The position numbers were made by a program, and so were the translations under genes. Below are positions 19,538 through 27,680 of a stretch of 64,000 nt of DNA, one piece after another (position 1 is the stretch's first letter; every line of letters begins with the position of its first letter). Source of the stretch: Botrimarina colliarenosi (lineage in GTDB: Bacteria > Planctomycetota > Planctomycetia > Pirellulales > Lacipirellulaceae); the NCBI RefSeq assembly GCF_007859955.1, contig NZ_SJPR01000001.1, positions 871,490 to 935,489 on the forward strand. Direction: 5' to 3'. The notes beneath the pieces were generated by a model. That model searched no databases, was not told the origin of the DNA, and was given only the letters and a program-made list of their open reading frames with translations.

Positions 19538-20422
19538 CTAGCGAATGGCCGCGTCGGCCGGCTGCAGCCGAGCGATCAATTGCCGGCTGCCCAGGTGCGT
19601 CGCATCGAGACTCAGCGCCCGACGGGCGTCGGCGACCGCCAATTCGTTCTGGCCGCAGGCGGCCTGCGCCTCGGCGAGGCGACAGAACAGGTCGGCGTTG
19701 CCCGGACCGCGCTGGGCGGCCAGCCGGAGCGTGTCGGTGGCGTCGCGCGATCTACCGAGGGCCAGGTAAGTCTCGCCCGCCTGCGCGAGCGCCTCGGCCG
19801 GTTCCTGGCCGGGGGGGTACGCGTCGAGCAGTTGGTGGAGCGTCGTCAGACAGCGGCGGTGGTCGCCCCGGTCGCGGTAGAGCTGGGCGACATCGCTCAG
19901 CAGCTCCGGGTCGGTCGGTGCGTAGCGGAGCGCCTGCTGGTAGTCGGCGAGCGCCAGGTCGGCTTTACCGAGTCGCTGCTGAGCCCGGCCGCGCAGAGCC
20001 CAGGCGGCGGCGCTGCCGGCGTCGATCTCGATCGCTTGCTCGCCCCACGCGGCCGCCTGGCCGGCGTCGCCCCGGGCGAGCCGCATCTGCCCGGCACGGA
20101 TGGCGGCGTCGAGGTTCGTCGGGGCGCAGCGGCACGCTTCTTCGGCGCAGCGGAGCGCTTCTTCGTGCTTGCCGGTTTGCCACAACGCCTCGGCGAGGTG
20201 GTGCTGCGTGGCGCCATCCTCGGGCGTCGCCTCGGCCGCTTTGCGGAGCCACGACTCGGCCTCGCCCGCCTTGCCGGCGTCGAGGGCCGCGACGCCACGG
20301 CGCCACATCTGCTTCGCTTGGTCGACCGAATCTGCCGCCGTGCGTCGCGTCAGCGCGCAACCCGACGTGCTGATGGCCAAGGCCAGCAGCGTCGTCTGTC
20401 GGAGGGCGCTAGCGACAGTCAA
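19538..20422 (-). CDS. TPR-repeat lipoprotein
   Basis: A 294-residue protein with a lipoprotein signal peptide: LLALAISTSGC, with the lipobox Cys near residue 22. It is followed by about six tetratricopeptide repeats (for example AGEAESWLRKAAEATPEDGATQHHLAEAL, HEEALRCAEEACRCAPTNLDAAI, ADLALADYQQALRYAPTDPELLSDVAQLY, NELAVADARRALSLDATHLGSRQLIARL). It is probably anchored to a membrane and mediates protein interactions. No neighbouring gene on the same strand gives a clue to the partner. Confidence 0.85.
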   Translation of the reverse strand: MTVASALRQTTLLALAISTSGCALTRRTAADSVDQAKQMWRRGVAALDAGKAGEAESWLRKAAEATPEDGATQHHLAEALWQTGKHEEALRCAEEACRCAPTNLDAAIRAGQMRLARGDAGQAAAWGEQAIEIDAGSAAAWALRGRAQQRLGKADLALADYQQALRYAPTDPELLSDVAQLYRDRGDHRRCLTTLHQLLDAYPPGQEPAEALAQAGETYLALGRSRDATDTLRLAAQRGPGNADLFCRLAEAQAACGQNELAVADARRALSLDATHLGSRQLIARLQPADAAIR

Positions 20423-20649
20423 ACGGCGTCCTGCGTTGTCTCATGAGGGGGGTGACCCATCCGCACTCAGGGTGCTTATCGGTCACGGGGGCCGTTGCGC
20501 TGCGGGAGAGTATCTGCCTGGGCGCGACGTCACAACGCCAGCTAGCTCGTCACGGCGCCCCGGTCAACAGCGGGCGGCCGGTCCGATAGCATGGGGGGCC
20601 ATCAAAACGGGCCGCGTCACGCGGCTGCTAGCAGATTCGAGGAGCCACG

Positions 20650-21105
20650 ATGTTCGCCACTTACAACCAAGCCGGTGTCTCGCTCGCCTATCCCGAGAAT
20701 TGGACGCTGGAGGAGGACCACGACGAAGAAGCACGGCTGAACCTAACGATCACCAGCCCGAACACCGCCTTCTGGACGCTGATCGTCTACGCCGAACCGC
20801 TCGACCTGGCGCTCCTGCTTGATCAGACGCTAGCGGCGCTGAAGGAAGAGTACCCCGAGCTCGAGTCGGCCGACACGCTTGAAGAGGTCGCCGGGGTCCC
20901 CCTCCTCGGCAAAGACGCCACGTTCTTCTACCTGGAATTGACGAGCACGGTCCATATTCGGGCGTGCCACCGGGGGGCGTCGACGTACCTCATCCTCTCT
21001 CAGTCGGAAGACCGCGAGCTGTCACGGACCGCGGAGGTGCTCGACGCGATCACGCAGAGCCTCCTGGCGGGACCGCCGCTAACGGACGAAACTGACGTCA
21101 ACTGA
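20650..21105 (+). CDS. Conserved-type hypothetical protein (PsbP/DcrB-like fold suspected)
   Basis: A 151-residue acidic protein without a signal peptide. It begins MFATYNQAGVSLAYPENWTLEED, the type of opening seen in DcrB/PsbP-like proteins (a strand, then YPENW). It ends with an amphipathic helix (TAEVLDAITQSLL), and the same fold usually closes that way. A good ribosome site (GAGGAG) lies seven bases upstream of the ATG. It precedes xseB by 41 bases and may be cotranscribed. The fold assignment is weak. Confidence 0.7.
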   Translation: MFATYNQAGVSLAYPENWTLEEDHDEEARLNLTITSPNTAFWTLIVYAEPLDLALLLDQTLAALKEEYPELESADTLEEVAGVPLLGKDATFFYLELTSTVHIRACHRGASTYLILSQSEDRELSRTAEVLDAITQSLLAGPPLTDETDVN

Positions 21106-21146
21106 GACGCGACTTCCCACCCCTTCGACGACTGCCGCCCGGCGCT

Positions 21147-21527
21147 ATGGCTAAGAAAAAAGTGAAATCCGCCGCCCCCGACGCCGAGCCTTTAGAGGCT
21201 TCGCTCGGCGAGTTGGAGGCGATCGTCGCGGACCTCGAGGGGGGGGAACTCGGCCTCTCCGATGCGTTGGCCCGCTACGAAGAGGGGGTCCGACGGCTCA
21301 AGCAGTGTCACGCTCAGCTACAGGCCGCCGAGCGGCGGATTGAGCTGCTAAGCGGGGTCGACGCCGACGGCAACCCGGTCACAACCCCTTTCGATGACCG
21401 CGCCACGGCGGACGAGGAGGGCTCGGCGGCCCGGTCGCGGAAGCGCACGGCCGGAAAAGGCCCTGCCGGGGAGGGGTTTGCGACCGACTCGTCCGGAGAC
21501 GTGGACGATCGACCCCGGCTCTTCTAG
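21147..21527 (+). CDS. xseB: Exodeoxyribonuclease VII small subunit
   Basis: A 126-residue protein. Residues 18-70 match XseB: EASLGELEAIVADLEGGELGLSDALARYEEGVRRLKQCHAQLQAAERRIELLSG, with the signature LE.GEL.L..aL..YEeGv.L...C. The Lys/Arg/Gly-rich tail (about 85-126) is longer than usual for the family and probably disordered. XseB binds XseA to form exonuclease VII, which degrades single-stranded DNA. Here xseA is on the opposite strand about 9 kb away (30442-31662). The next gene, a polyprenyl synthase, follows in the common xseB-ispA-dxs order. Confidence 0.92.
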   Translation: MAKKKVKSAAPDAEPLEASLGELEAIVADLEGGELGLSDALARYEEGVRRLKQCHAQLQAAERRIELLSGVDADGNPVTTPFDDRATADEEGSAARSRKRTAGKGPAGEGFATDSSGDVDDRPRLF

Positions 21528-21706
21528 ACTGAAGGGCACGCCAGCACGCCCCATCTTGTTGTGGCTGAACGCGTTACGGCCCGCGCCTCGCGACTGCGAA
21601 GCGTCCCGGCCGGCGTGGTCGCCCGATCGGAAGGGACGCTTCCTTGCGTGCCTGCCGCCCCCGCCGCGGGGGGCAGCCGTGCCGGTCTCAACGCCCCGCC
21701 AATTGC

Positions 21707-22618
21707 ATGCTTACCGAAGCCGCCACCAAGGACCCGTCCGAAGCCGCGGCCGATGTTCAAGCGATCGAGGGGGCGCTGAGCCAAGCCCTGAGCGACGCCC
21801 CGGGCCGGCCCCCGCGACTTCTCGAGGCGATGCGCTACGCCGTGCTCGGACCCGGCAAGCGGCTCCGTCCGCGGCTGGTGCTGACCGCTTGTCGGGCTTG
21901 CGGCGGCGATCCGGCCGACGCCCTGCCGGCCGCCTGCGCCGTGGAGATGATCCACGCCTACTCGCTGGTGCACGACGACCTTCCGGCGATGGACGATGAC
22001 GACCTGCGGCGGGGCCGCCCGACCGTTCACCGTCAATTCGACGAGGCGACCGCCATCCTGGTCGGGGACGCCCTCCTCGCGCTCGCCTTCGAAACGCTGG
22101 TTTGGCCGCCGACACCGGTGCAGGTCGCCGCCCCGGCGTGCCGCGAACTCGCTCATGCGGCGGGCCCCGCGATGCTCGTGGGAGGCCAGGCCGATGACCT
22201 TAGCGGCGCCGAGGCGGCCCCGGACGACCGCGACGCGGCCTTGGCGCACCTCGAAGCGATCCACCGCCGCAAGACCGGGGCGATGATCAACGTGTCGCTC
22301 CGCCTCGGGGCGCTCTGCGCCAGCGCCAAACCGCAGCAATTGTCCGACCTGACCGCCTACGGCGACGCCCTCGGCCTGTTGTTTCAGGTGACGGACGACC
22401 TGCTCGACGTGGCGGGCGACGAATCGGCCGTCGGCAAGCGGGTCGGCAAGGACCAGCAGGCCGGGAAGCTTACCTACCCGGTGCTCCTGGGGGTCGAGGC
22501 GAGCCGCGCCTATGCCGCTGAAATGGCGGACCGGGCGGTGGCGGCGCTTGCGTCCTTCGGCCCCCCGGCGGAACCCCTCCGACGCCTGACGCGACAAATA
22601 CTCGAACGGGACCGCTAG
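21707..22618 (+). CDS. ispA: Polyprenyl diphosphate synthase (farnesyl/geranylgeranyl type)
   Basis: A 303-residue trans-isoprenyl diphosphate synthase. The first aspartate-rich motif is DDLPAMDDDDLRRGRPT at about 89-105 and the second is DDLLDVAGD near 228. LGPGKRLRPRL at about 48-58 binds diphosphate. These enzymes condense isopentenyl diphosphate with allylic diphosphates; chain length cannot be fixed from sequence alone. The ATG at 21707 (MLTEAATKDP) is chosen over an upstream extension that reads as non-coding. The order xseB-ispA-dxs is widely conserved and supports the call. Confidence 0.9.
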   Translation: MLTEAATKDPSEAAADVQAIEGALSQALSDAPGRPPRLLEAMRYAVLGPGKRLRPRLVLTACRACGGDPADALPAACAVEMIHAYSLVHDDLPAMDDDDLRRGRPTVHRQFDEATAILVGDALLALAFETLVWPPTPVQVAAPACRELAHAAGPAMLVGGQADDLSGAEAAPDDRDAALAHLEAIHRRKTGAMINVSLRLGALCASAKPQQLSDLTAYGDALGLLFQVTDDLLDVAGDESAVGKRVGKDQQAGKLTYPVLLGVEASRAYAAEMADRAVAALASFGPPAEPLRRLTRQILERDR

Positions 22619-22794
22619 CCCTCGGATGGGTCGACAGCGGGCGTTATTCCTAAGCGGCGAAACACGGTTACGACGGCAGATCATTAGCGACAGAGAGAGT
22701 CACTTTCATCGGCTGGGTTGTGAGCAACACGCTCGCACCTCCTCAAAAAAGTACTTCTCCTTGCCGCGACCCACCGAGCGACTCGTAGAGCACG

Positions 22795-24705
22795 ATGCCC
22801 AACGCCCCCCTCCTATCGAAGATCACCTCGCCGCGCGACCTCGACGGGATGTCGAACACGCAGCTCGAGCAGGTCGCCGCCGAGATGCGCGACACGCTCT
22901 GCAACCTCGTCGAGGCCCGCAGCGCGCACTTCGCGTCGAACCTGGGCGTGGTCGAGCTCTGCCTGGCGTTGCACACGACGTTCGACTTCCTCCGCGACCG
23001 GCTCATCTGGGACACGGGGCACCAGATTTACCCGCACAAGCTGATCACCGGCCGCTACGACGAGTTCCCGTCGATCCGCACGAAGGGGGGCCTCATGGGC
23101 TACCCCAACCCCGACGAGAGCGACTACGACCTCTTCGTCACCGGCCACGCCGGCTCAAGCGTCTCGACGGCCCACGGTCTGGCGAGCGGCGACCTCGCCC
23201 TGCGGCCGAACGAGAACCGCTGGAGCGTTGCGGTCATCGGCGACGGGGCGTTCCCCTCGGGCGTCGTCTACGAAGCGCTCAACAACATTAAGCGTGACGG
23301 CAAGCGGCTGCTGATCGTGCTGAACGACAACAAGATGTCGATCTGCCCGCGGGTCGGCGGCGTCGCCGACTACCTCGACCGCCTGCGGATGAACCCGATG
23401 TACTCGGGGCTCAAGGAAGAAGTGGCCCGCGTGCTGTCGAAGGTGCCGCTGCTCGGCGACCCGACCGAGCGGCTGCTCGCGCAGATCAAAGAAGCCGCCA
23501 AGGCGGGGCTGCACGGCGGGATGTTCTTCGAGGACCTGGGAGTCCGCTACATCGGCCCGATCGACGGCCACAACATCAAACTGCTCCGCAAGTACCTGCG
23601 GATGGTGAAGGCGAGCGACGGCCCCGTGCTGCTGCACGTCGTCACCGAGAAGGGGCACGGCTTCCGCCCCGCGGCCGAGGACCCGGTCACGTTCCACGCC
23701 CCGCCGGTCATCGAGCGCGATTGCGACCGCATCGTCTCGATGAAGAAGAGCGATGGCCGCGGTTACACGCACGTCGCGAGCGACGCGATCCACGCCGCGA
23801 TGGCGGGCAACGACCGCGTCACCGTGCTCACCGCCGCGATGTGTCAAGGGAATAAGCTCGAGCGAGTCCGCAAAGACTTCCCCGCGCGGTTCTTTGACAC
23901 CGGCATCTGCGAGGCCCACACGGTCGCCTTCGCGGCGGGCCAGGCGAAGGTCGGCATGCGGCCGATCGTCGATATCTACAGCACGTTCCTGCAGCGATCG
24001 TTCGACCACATCTTCCAAGAAGTCGCGTTGCAGGACTTGCCGGTCACGTTCATGCTCGACCGCGGCGGGCTCTCAGGCCCCGACGGGCCGACGCACCACG
24101 GCGTGTTCGACCTCGCCTACCTGCGCGTCTTCCCGAACATGGTCGTCATGGCCCCCGGCGACGCGGCCGACTTGTCGCCGATGCTCGACTTCGCGCTGCA
24201 ACATAGCAGCCCGTGCGCGATCCGCTACCCGAAGGCGGCGGCGATCGAGGTCGCCGGCGAGCGGGCGCCGATCGAACTCGGCAAGGCGGAGGTGTTGCGC
24301 GAAGGCCCCGACGGCGCGATCCTCTGCGGCGGCGCCTTGCTGATCGATTGCCTGGCGGCGGCCGACCGGCTCAAGAGCGAGCAAGGCCTCGACGTCACCG
24401 TCGTCAACGCTCGCTTTATCAAGCCGCTCGACACACAAACCATTCTGCCGATTGTCGAGCGGAGTCCGTTCGTCGTGACCGTCGAAGAAGCCCAGCTCGC
24501 CGGCGGTTTCGGTAGCGCCGTTCTGGAAGCGTGCTGCGACGCGGGAGTTTCGACCGCCAACCTGCGGCGCCTTGGGATCGGCGATCACTACGTCGAGCAT
24601 GGCGACCGTGAGGAACTTCTGGCGGACCTCGGGCTTGATGCGGCGGGGATCGCTCGGGCGTGTGAAGAACTGGCAGGCAGCCCCGCGGCCAACTTGGCGG
24701 GGTAG
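22795..24705 (+). CDS. dxs: 1-deoxy-D-xylulose-5-phosphate synthase
   Basis: A 636-residue thiamine diphosphate enzyme that joins pyruvate and glyceraldehyde 3-phosphate in the first step of the MEP isoprenoid pathway. It has WDTGHQIYPHKLITGR near 66, the thiamine-diphosphate motif GDGAFPSGVVYEALNNI at about 149-165, the transketolase pyrimidine-domain motif LDRGGLSGPDGPTHHGVFD (DRAG region) near 421-439, and a C-terminal transketolase domain (VVTVEEAQLAGGFGSAV). The stop codon TAG is the first part of an inverted-repeat arm, so the repeat defines the C-terminal end. The gene is followed directly by a hairpin with a T-run. Confidence 0.94.
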   Translation: MPNAPLLSKITSPRDLDGMSNTQLEQVAAEMRDTLCNLVEARSAHFASNLGVVELCLALHTTFDFLRDRLIWDTGHQIYPHKLITGRYDEFPSIRTKGGLMGYPNPDESDYDLFVTGHAGSSVSTAHGLASGDLALRPNENRWSVAVIGDGAFPSGVVYEALNNIKRDGKRLLIVLNDNKMSICPRVGGVADYLDRLRMNPMYSGLKEEVARVLSKVPLLGDPTERLLAQIKEAAKAGLHGGMFFEDLGVRYIGPIDGHNIKLLRKYLRMVKASDGPVLLHVVTEKGHGFRPAAEDPVTFHAPPVIERDCDRIVSMKKSDGRGYTHVASDAIHAAMAGNDRVTVLTAAMCQGNKLERVRKDFPARFFDTGICEAHTVAFAAGQAKVGMRPIVDIYSTFLQRSFDHIFQEVALQDLPVTFMLDRGGLSGPDGPTHHGVFDLAYLRVFPNMVVMAPGDAADLSPMLDFALQHSSPCAIRYPKAAAIEVAGERAPIELGKAEVLREGPDGAILCGGALLIDCLAAADRLKSEQGLDVTVVNARFIKPLDTQTILPIVERSPFVVTVEEAQLAGGFGSAVLEACCDAGVSTANLRRLGIGDHYVEHGDREELLADLGLDAAGIARACEELAGSPAANLAG

Positions 24706-24772
24706 GGTCCGCTCTGCGGACCGCTTTTTTGGAGGACGGAACCGGTTCCACGGTCCGCACAGCGGACCCTAC
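24702..24772. repeat. Inverted repeat, family E, spanning the dxs stop
   Basis: The arms GTAGGGTCCGCTCTGCGGAC (from 24702) and its inverted match ending at 24772 pair over about 22 bases. The left arm includes the dxs stop codon, and the right arm ends ten bases before the NAD kinase ATG. So the whole gap between two genes is repeat. Confidence 0.87.
24706..24730 (+). terminator. Rho-independent terminator after dxs
   Basis: The stem GGTCCGC/GCGGACC with loop TCT (24706-24722) is followed by GC and six T residues (24725-24730). It lies wholly within the left arm and centre of the family E inverted repeat. Confidence 0.75.
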
Positions 24773-24782
24773 ACTGGCGAGC

Positions 24783-25631
24783 ATGCACGACGCCCCGAAG
24801 ACGATCTTGATGTACGACGGCTCGCGGCCGGAACTCGCCACGCGGGCCGAGGCTCTGCGTCGTGTGATCGAGCCGCTGCTGCCAGTCGTCGCGGTTGAGA
24901 ACGACCTCGAAGCCCCATTCGACTCCCAGGGCGCCGAGATCGCGATCGCCATGGGGGGCGACGGCACGATGCTCCGCACGGCCCGGCGGATGGGGCCCGA
25001 TCAGATCCCGGTGCTGGGCGTTAATCTGGGCAAGCTCGGTTTCCTCGCCGGCACCCACCCGGATGCCTTGGAGCAGACCCTCGCCGAGGTTACGGCTCGA
25101 CGCTTTCGCCTCGTCGATCACCTGATGATTGACTGCTCGCTGGTCCGCCAGGGCGCCGTGGTCGAGACGCGACTCGGCCTCAACGAAGCGGCGATCCTCG
25201 CCGGCGAACCGTTCGGTATGATTGAGGTCGACTTGCGGATCGATGGCGACCTGGCCGCGACCTACGGTAGCGACGGCATGCTGATCTCGACGCCGGTCGG
25301 TTCCACCGCCCACAACCTGGCGACCGGCGGGCCGATCCTTCGCAAGGACCTTGCGGCACTCGTGGTGTCGGCCATCAACCCCCACACGCTCACGGTGCGG
25401 CCGATCGTCGACTCGGCTGACCGCGTCTACGAGTTGACCACCCAGAGGCCCAACCCGGGCACGACGCTGCTGGTAGACGGCCAAGTCGTGGCGAAGCTCG
25501 AGCCGGGCGACACGGTGCGGGTCGAACGCTCGCCTGCCGTGTTCCAACTCGTGGAGGTCACCGGCCAGACCTACTACCGCACGCTGCGCGAGAAGCTCGG
25601 TTGGGGCCGCCGGCCCCGTGATCCGAAGTAA
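24783..25631 (+). CDS. nadK: NAD(+) kinase
   Basis: A 282-residue NAD kinase, which phosphorylates NAD to NADP. It shows the GGDG motif AMGGDGTMLRTARRM at about 58-72, NLGKLGFLAGT near 82, and STPVGSTAHNLATGGPIL near 168-185. All are family hallmarks for NAD/ATP binding. The ATG at 24783 (MHDAPKTILMYDGSRP) fits the family's N-terminal strand. A longer frame from 24729 would start inside the inverted repeat and is rejected. The family E repeat sits immediately upstream, so the promoter must lie in or before it. Confidence 0.92.
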   Translation: MHDAPKTILMYDGSRPELATRAEALRRVIEPLLPVVAVENDLEAPFDSQGAEIAIAMGGDGTMLRTARRMGPDQIPVLGVNLGKLGFLAGTHPDALEQTLAEVTARRFRLVDHLMIDCSLVRQGAVVETRLGLNEAAILAGEPFGMIEVDLRIDGDLAATYGSDGMLISTPVGSTAHNLATGGPILRKDLAALVVSAINPHTLTVRPIVDSADRVYELTTQRPNPGTTLLVDGQVVAKLEPGDTVRVERSPAVFQLVEVTGQTYYRTLREKLGWGRRPRDPK

Positions 25632-25742
25632 TCGGATTGTAGGTAACGGCGCCGCTTCGCTGTTGACGTGGGACGCCGTCTCCGGTCTGCTCTTGGCCCG
25701 TCTCGCCCAATCCACCGATCCGTCGCGCAAGGAAGCCGACCG

Positions 25743-26594
25743 ATGCGATTCGCTCTCGCCGCCGTTCTGCTGCTAGCAGTCCCTCAACTCGCCCTCTCTG
25801 ACGGGGCCGAGAAGCACCTGCTCCGCTACAAGTTGAAGACGGGGGACACCCTCCGCTGGGAAGTGGACCAGCGTTCGAGCGTCACCAACTCGATGGAGGG
25901 GACCACCCAAGAGGCCCAGACCAAGACCGTTTCGGTCAAGGTTTGGAAGGTGATCGACGTCACGCCCGATGGCGAGATCGAGTTCCTGAACCTCGTTGAA
26001 CGGGTCCGGATGGAGAACAAGCTCCCCGACCGGGCCGCGATGGTCTTCGATAGCACCAAGGGGGAAGAACCCCCGCCGGGATTCGAGGACGCCGCCCGCG
26101 CCGTCGGCGTGCCCCTCAGTTCGATCCGCATGTCGCCCCGCGGCGAGGTGATCGACCGCGATATCAAGCACCACCAGCCCGCCGCCGACCCGCACGAGCA
26201 GGTCGTCTTCCTGCTGCCAGAGAAGGCCCTTGAGGTCGGCGAGTCGTGGGTCCAGCCAATCGACGTTCTCGTGAAGGTCCCCGATGGCGGCCAGAAGACG
26301 ATCGTCGCCCAACGCAAGCACACGCTCAAGAGCGTTAGCGCCGGTGTCGCGACGATCGCGACCGAGTTTCTGGTCCTGTCGCCGACGACGCCGGAGATCG
26401 ACGGCCAGATGGCCCACCGCATGGTGAAGGGGGAGATCCGCTTCGACATGGACCGCGGCCGCGTGCTGACGCAACGGCTCAACGTCGACCGCCGGGTGCT
26501 CGGTTTCGCTGGCGCCTCGAGCAGCATGCACTTGGTGACGCGGCTCGAAGAGGCCCTGCAGCCGGCGCCGACCGAGGTTGCTAGCAAGCCGTAG
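25743..26594 (+). CDS. Secreted beta-rich hypothetical protein (DUF6263-like)
   Basis: A 283-residue protein with a signal peptide (MRFALAAVLLLAVPQLALS). The mature part is beta-rich with the pattern LRYKLKTGDTLRWEVDQ, VWKVIDVTPDGEIEFLNLVERVRM, SPRGEVIDRD, PEKALEVGESWVQPIDV, and GRVLTQRLNVDRRVLGF. The same series of motifs recurs in the protein at 39932-40867 (KWAPGDSDRYQVVQTM, DVDADGVARISQGAERIVM, RPSGEITEV, TEPLAVGDQWTATTPLEL, GRVFRSRFVQSMVV). The two are therefore paralogues in one planctomycete-type family of exported proteins of unknown role. Confidence 0.8.
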   Translation: MRFALAAVLLLAVPQLALSDGAEKHLLRYKLKTGDTLRWEVDQRSSVTNSMEGTTQEAQTKTVSVKVWKVIDVTPDGEIEFLNLVERVRMENKLPDRAAMVFDSTKGEEPPPGFEDAARAVGVPLSSIRMSPRGEVIDRDIKHHQPAADPHEQVVFLLPEKALEVGESWVQPIDVLVKVPDGGQKTIVAQRKHTLKSVSAGVATIATEFLVLSPTTPEIDGQMAHRMVKGEIRFDMDRGRVLTQRLNVDRRVLGFAGASSSMHLVTRLEEALQPAPTEVASKP

Positions 26595-26649
26595 CCGGCT
26601 GCTGATTTATCAGCGGCCCGCTAGCACCCAATCGCCAAACGCGATTCAA

Positions 26650-26720
26650 GGTGAGCCGTCGTCGCTAGCCGCGGGTGAATCACCAGAGGGGCCACCCGCG
26701 GCTAGCGCCGACGGCTCACC
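26650..26720. repeat. Inverted repeat, family F
   Basis: The arms at 26650-26677 and 26693-26720 are 28 bases each with a single mismatch (GGTGAGCCGTCGTCGCTAGC in the left arm), around a 15-base centre. It lies 55 bases after the preceding stop. The following 288 bases (26721-27008) contain no gene I can support. Confidence 0.9.
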
Positions 26721-27008
26721 GATTTGTCGGGCGCAAGCGTCCGATGGATCACCCCTCCCCAGCGTTATCACCTCAACAGAACTTCCCGCGGCGAGTCGCC
26801 TGAAACGAAGAATTCGTTGCACAAGATTCAGCGGCATTTTCGACGGAAAGAGCGCCAACGGCGGTGCGGCGAATTCCTGACCCAGGACACGGGGCGGTGG
26901 GACCGGTTAAATCGGTCTACCTCTGGGCCGTCCGAAACCGATATACGAAGAGGGTGCGTTCCGTCCGTGAGCGCGCCGACCCGCGAGTCTTTCGATCCGA
27001 GCCGGAAA

Positions 27009-27671
27009 ATGCCCGCCCTTGGTTCCCGCGTCTGTCTACTGGCCGCCGCTGTTTCGCTCGCTGCGAGCGACGCCGCCGCCCAGTACAGCTACGCGCCGCC
27101 CCGCGATTACTACCGCAACGACACGGCCGAAGGAACCGTCACGGGTGGCGCCTTTGGCGCCATCGCTGGCGCCCTGATCGGCGGCGGTAAAGGCAAGACG
27201 GGCGAGGGCGCTCTGATCGGCGCCGGTGTCGGCGCCCTGACCGGCAACCTGCTCGGCCGCTCCAAAGACTCCGCTGACCAGCGCCAAGCCCAGTACGGCT
27301 ACGCCGCCGCCCAGAGCGCAAACGTGCAGGCGGCCGCCCAGGCGGTCACCAACTACGACCTGGCGCAGATGACGCAGGCGGGCCTCAACGAGGCCGTGAT
27401 CGTTGGCGCGATCCAGCAGCGGGGCGCCCGGCTCGACCTAAGCCCGCAGGGGCTGATCCAACTCAAGCAGGCGGGCGTCAGCGACAGCATTTTGGTGGCG
27501 GCACAGCGGGCCTCCGGCTCGCCGGCGAGCTACCTCGCCCCCGCCCAGCAGCCCCCGCAGCGGACGGTGATCGTCGAACGGCCGCTGTACTACTACCCGC
27601 CCCCGCGTCCGGGCGTGGTGTTCCACATCGGCGGCGGTCGTCCCTACCACCACCACGGCCACTGCTGGTAA
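27009..27671 (+). CDS. Secreted glycine-zipper protein
   Basis: A 220-residue protein with a signal peptide (ALGSRVCLLAAAVSLAASDAAAQ). A glycine zipper of the outer-membrane type lies at about residues 44-85: TVTGGAFGAIAGALIGGGKGKTGEGALIGAGVGALTGNLLG. A helical region AGLNEAVIVGAIQQRGARLDLSPQGLIQLKQAGVSDSILVAAQ follows; it resembles the short double-helix motif that often trails glycine-zipper domains. The C-terminus is Pro/Tyr/His-rich (PYHHHGHCW) and might bind metal. The ATG at 27009 directly precedes the signal peptide. It is probably an envelope protein. Confidence 0.82.
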   Translation: MPALGSRVCLLAAAVSLAASDAAAQYSYAPPRDYYRNDTAEGTVTGGAFGAIAGALIGGGKGKTGEGALIGAGVGALTGNLLGRSKDSADQRQAQYGYAAAQSANVQAAAQAVTNYDLAQMTQAGLNEAVIVGAIQQRGARLDLSPQGLIQLKQAGVSDSILVAAQRASGSPASYLAPAQQPPQRTVIVERPLYYYPPPRPGVVFHIGGGRPYHHHGHCW

Positions 27672-27680
27672 GGCGACTCG

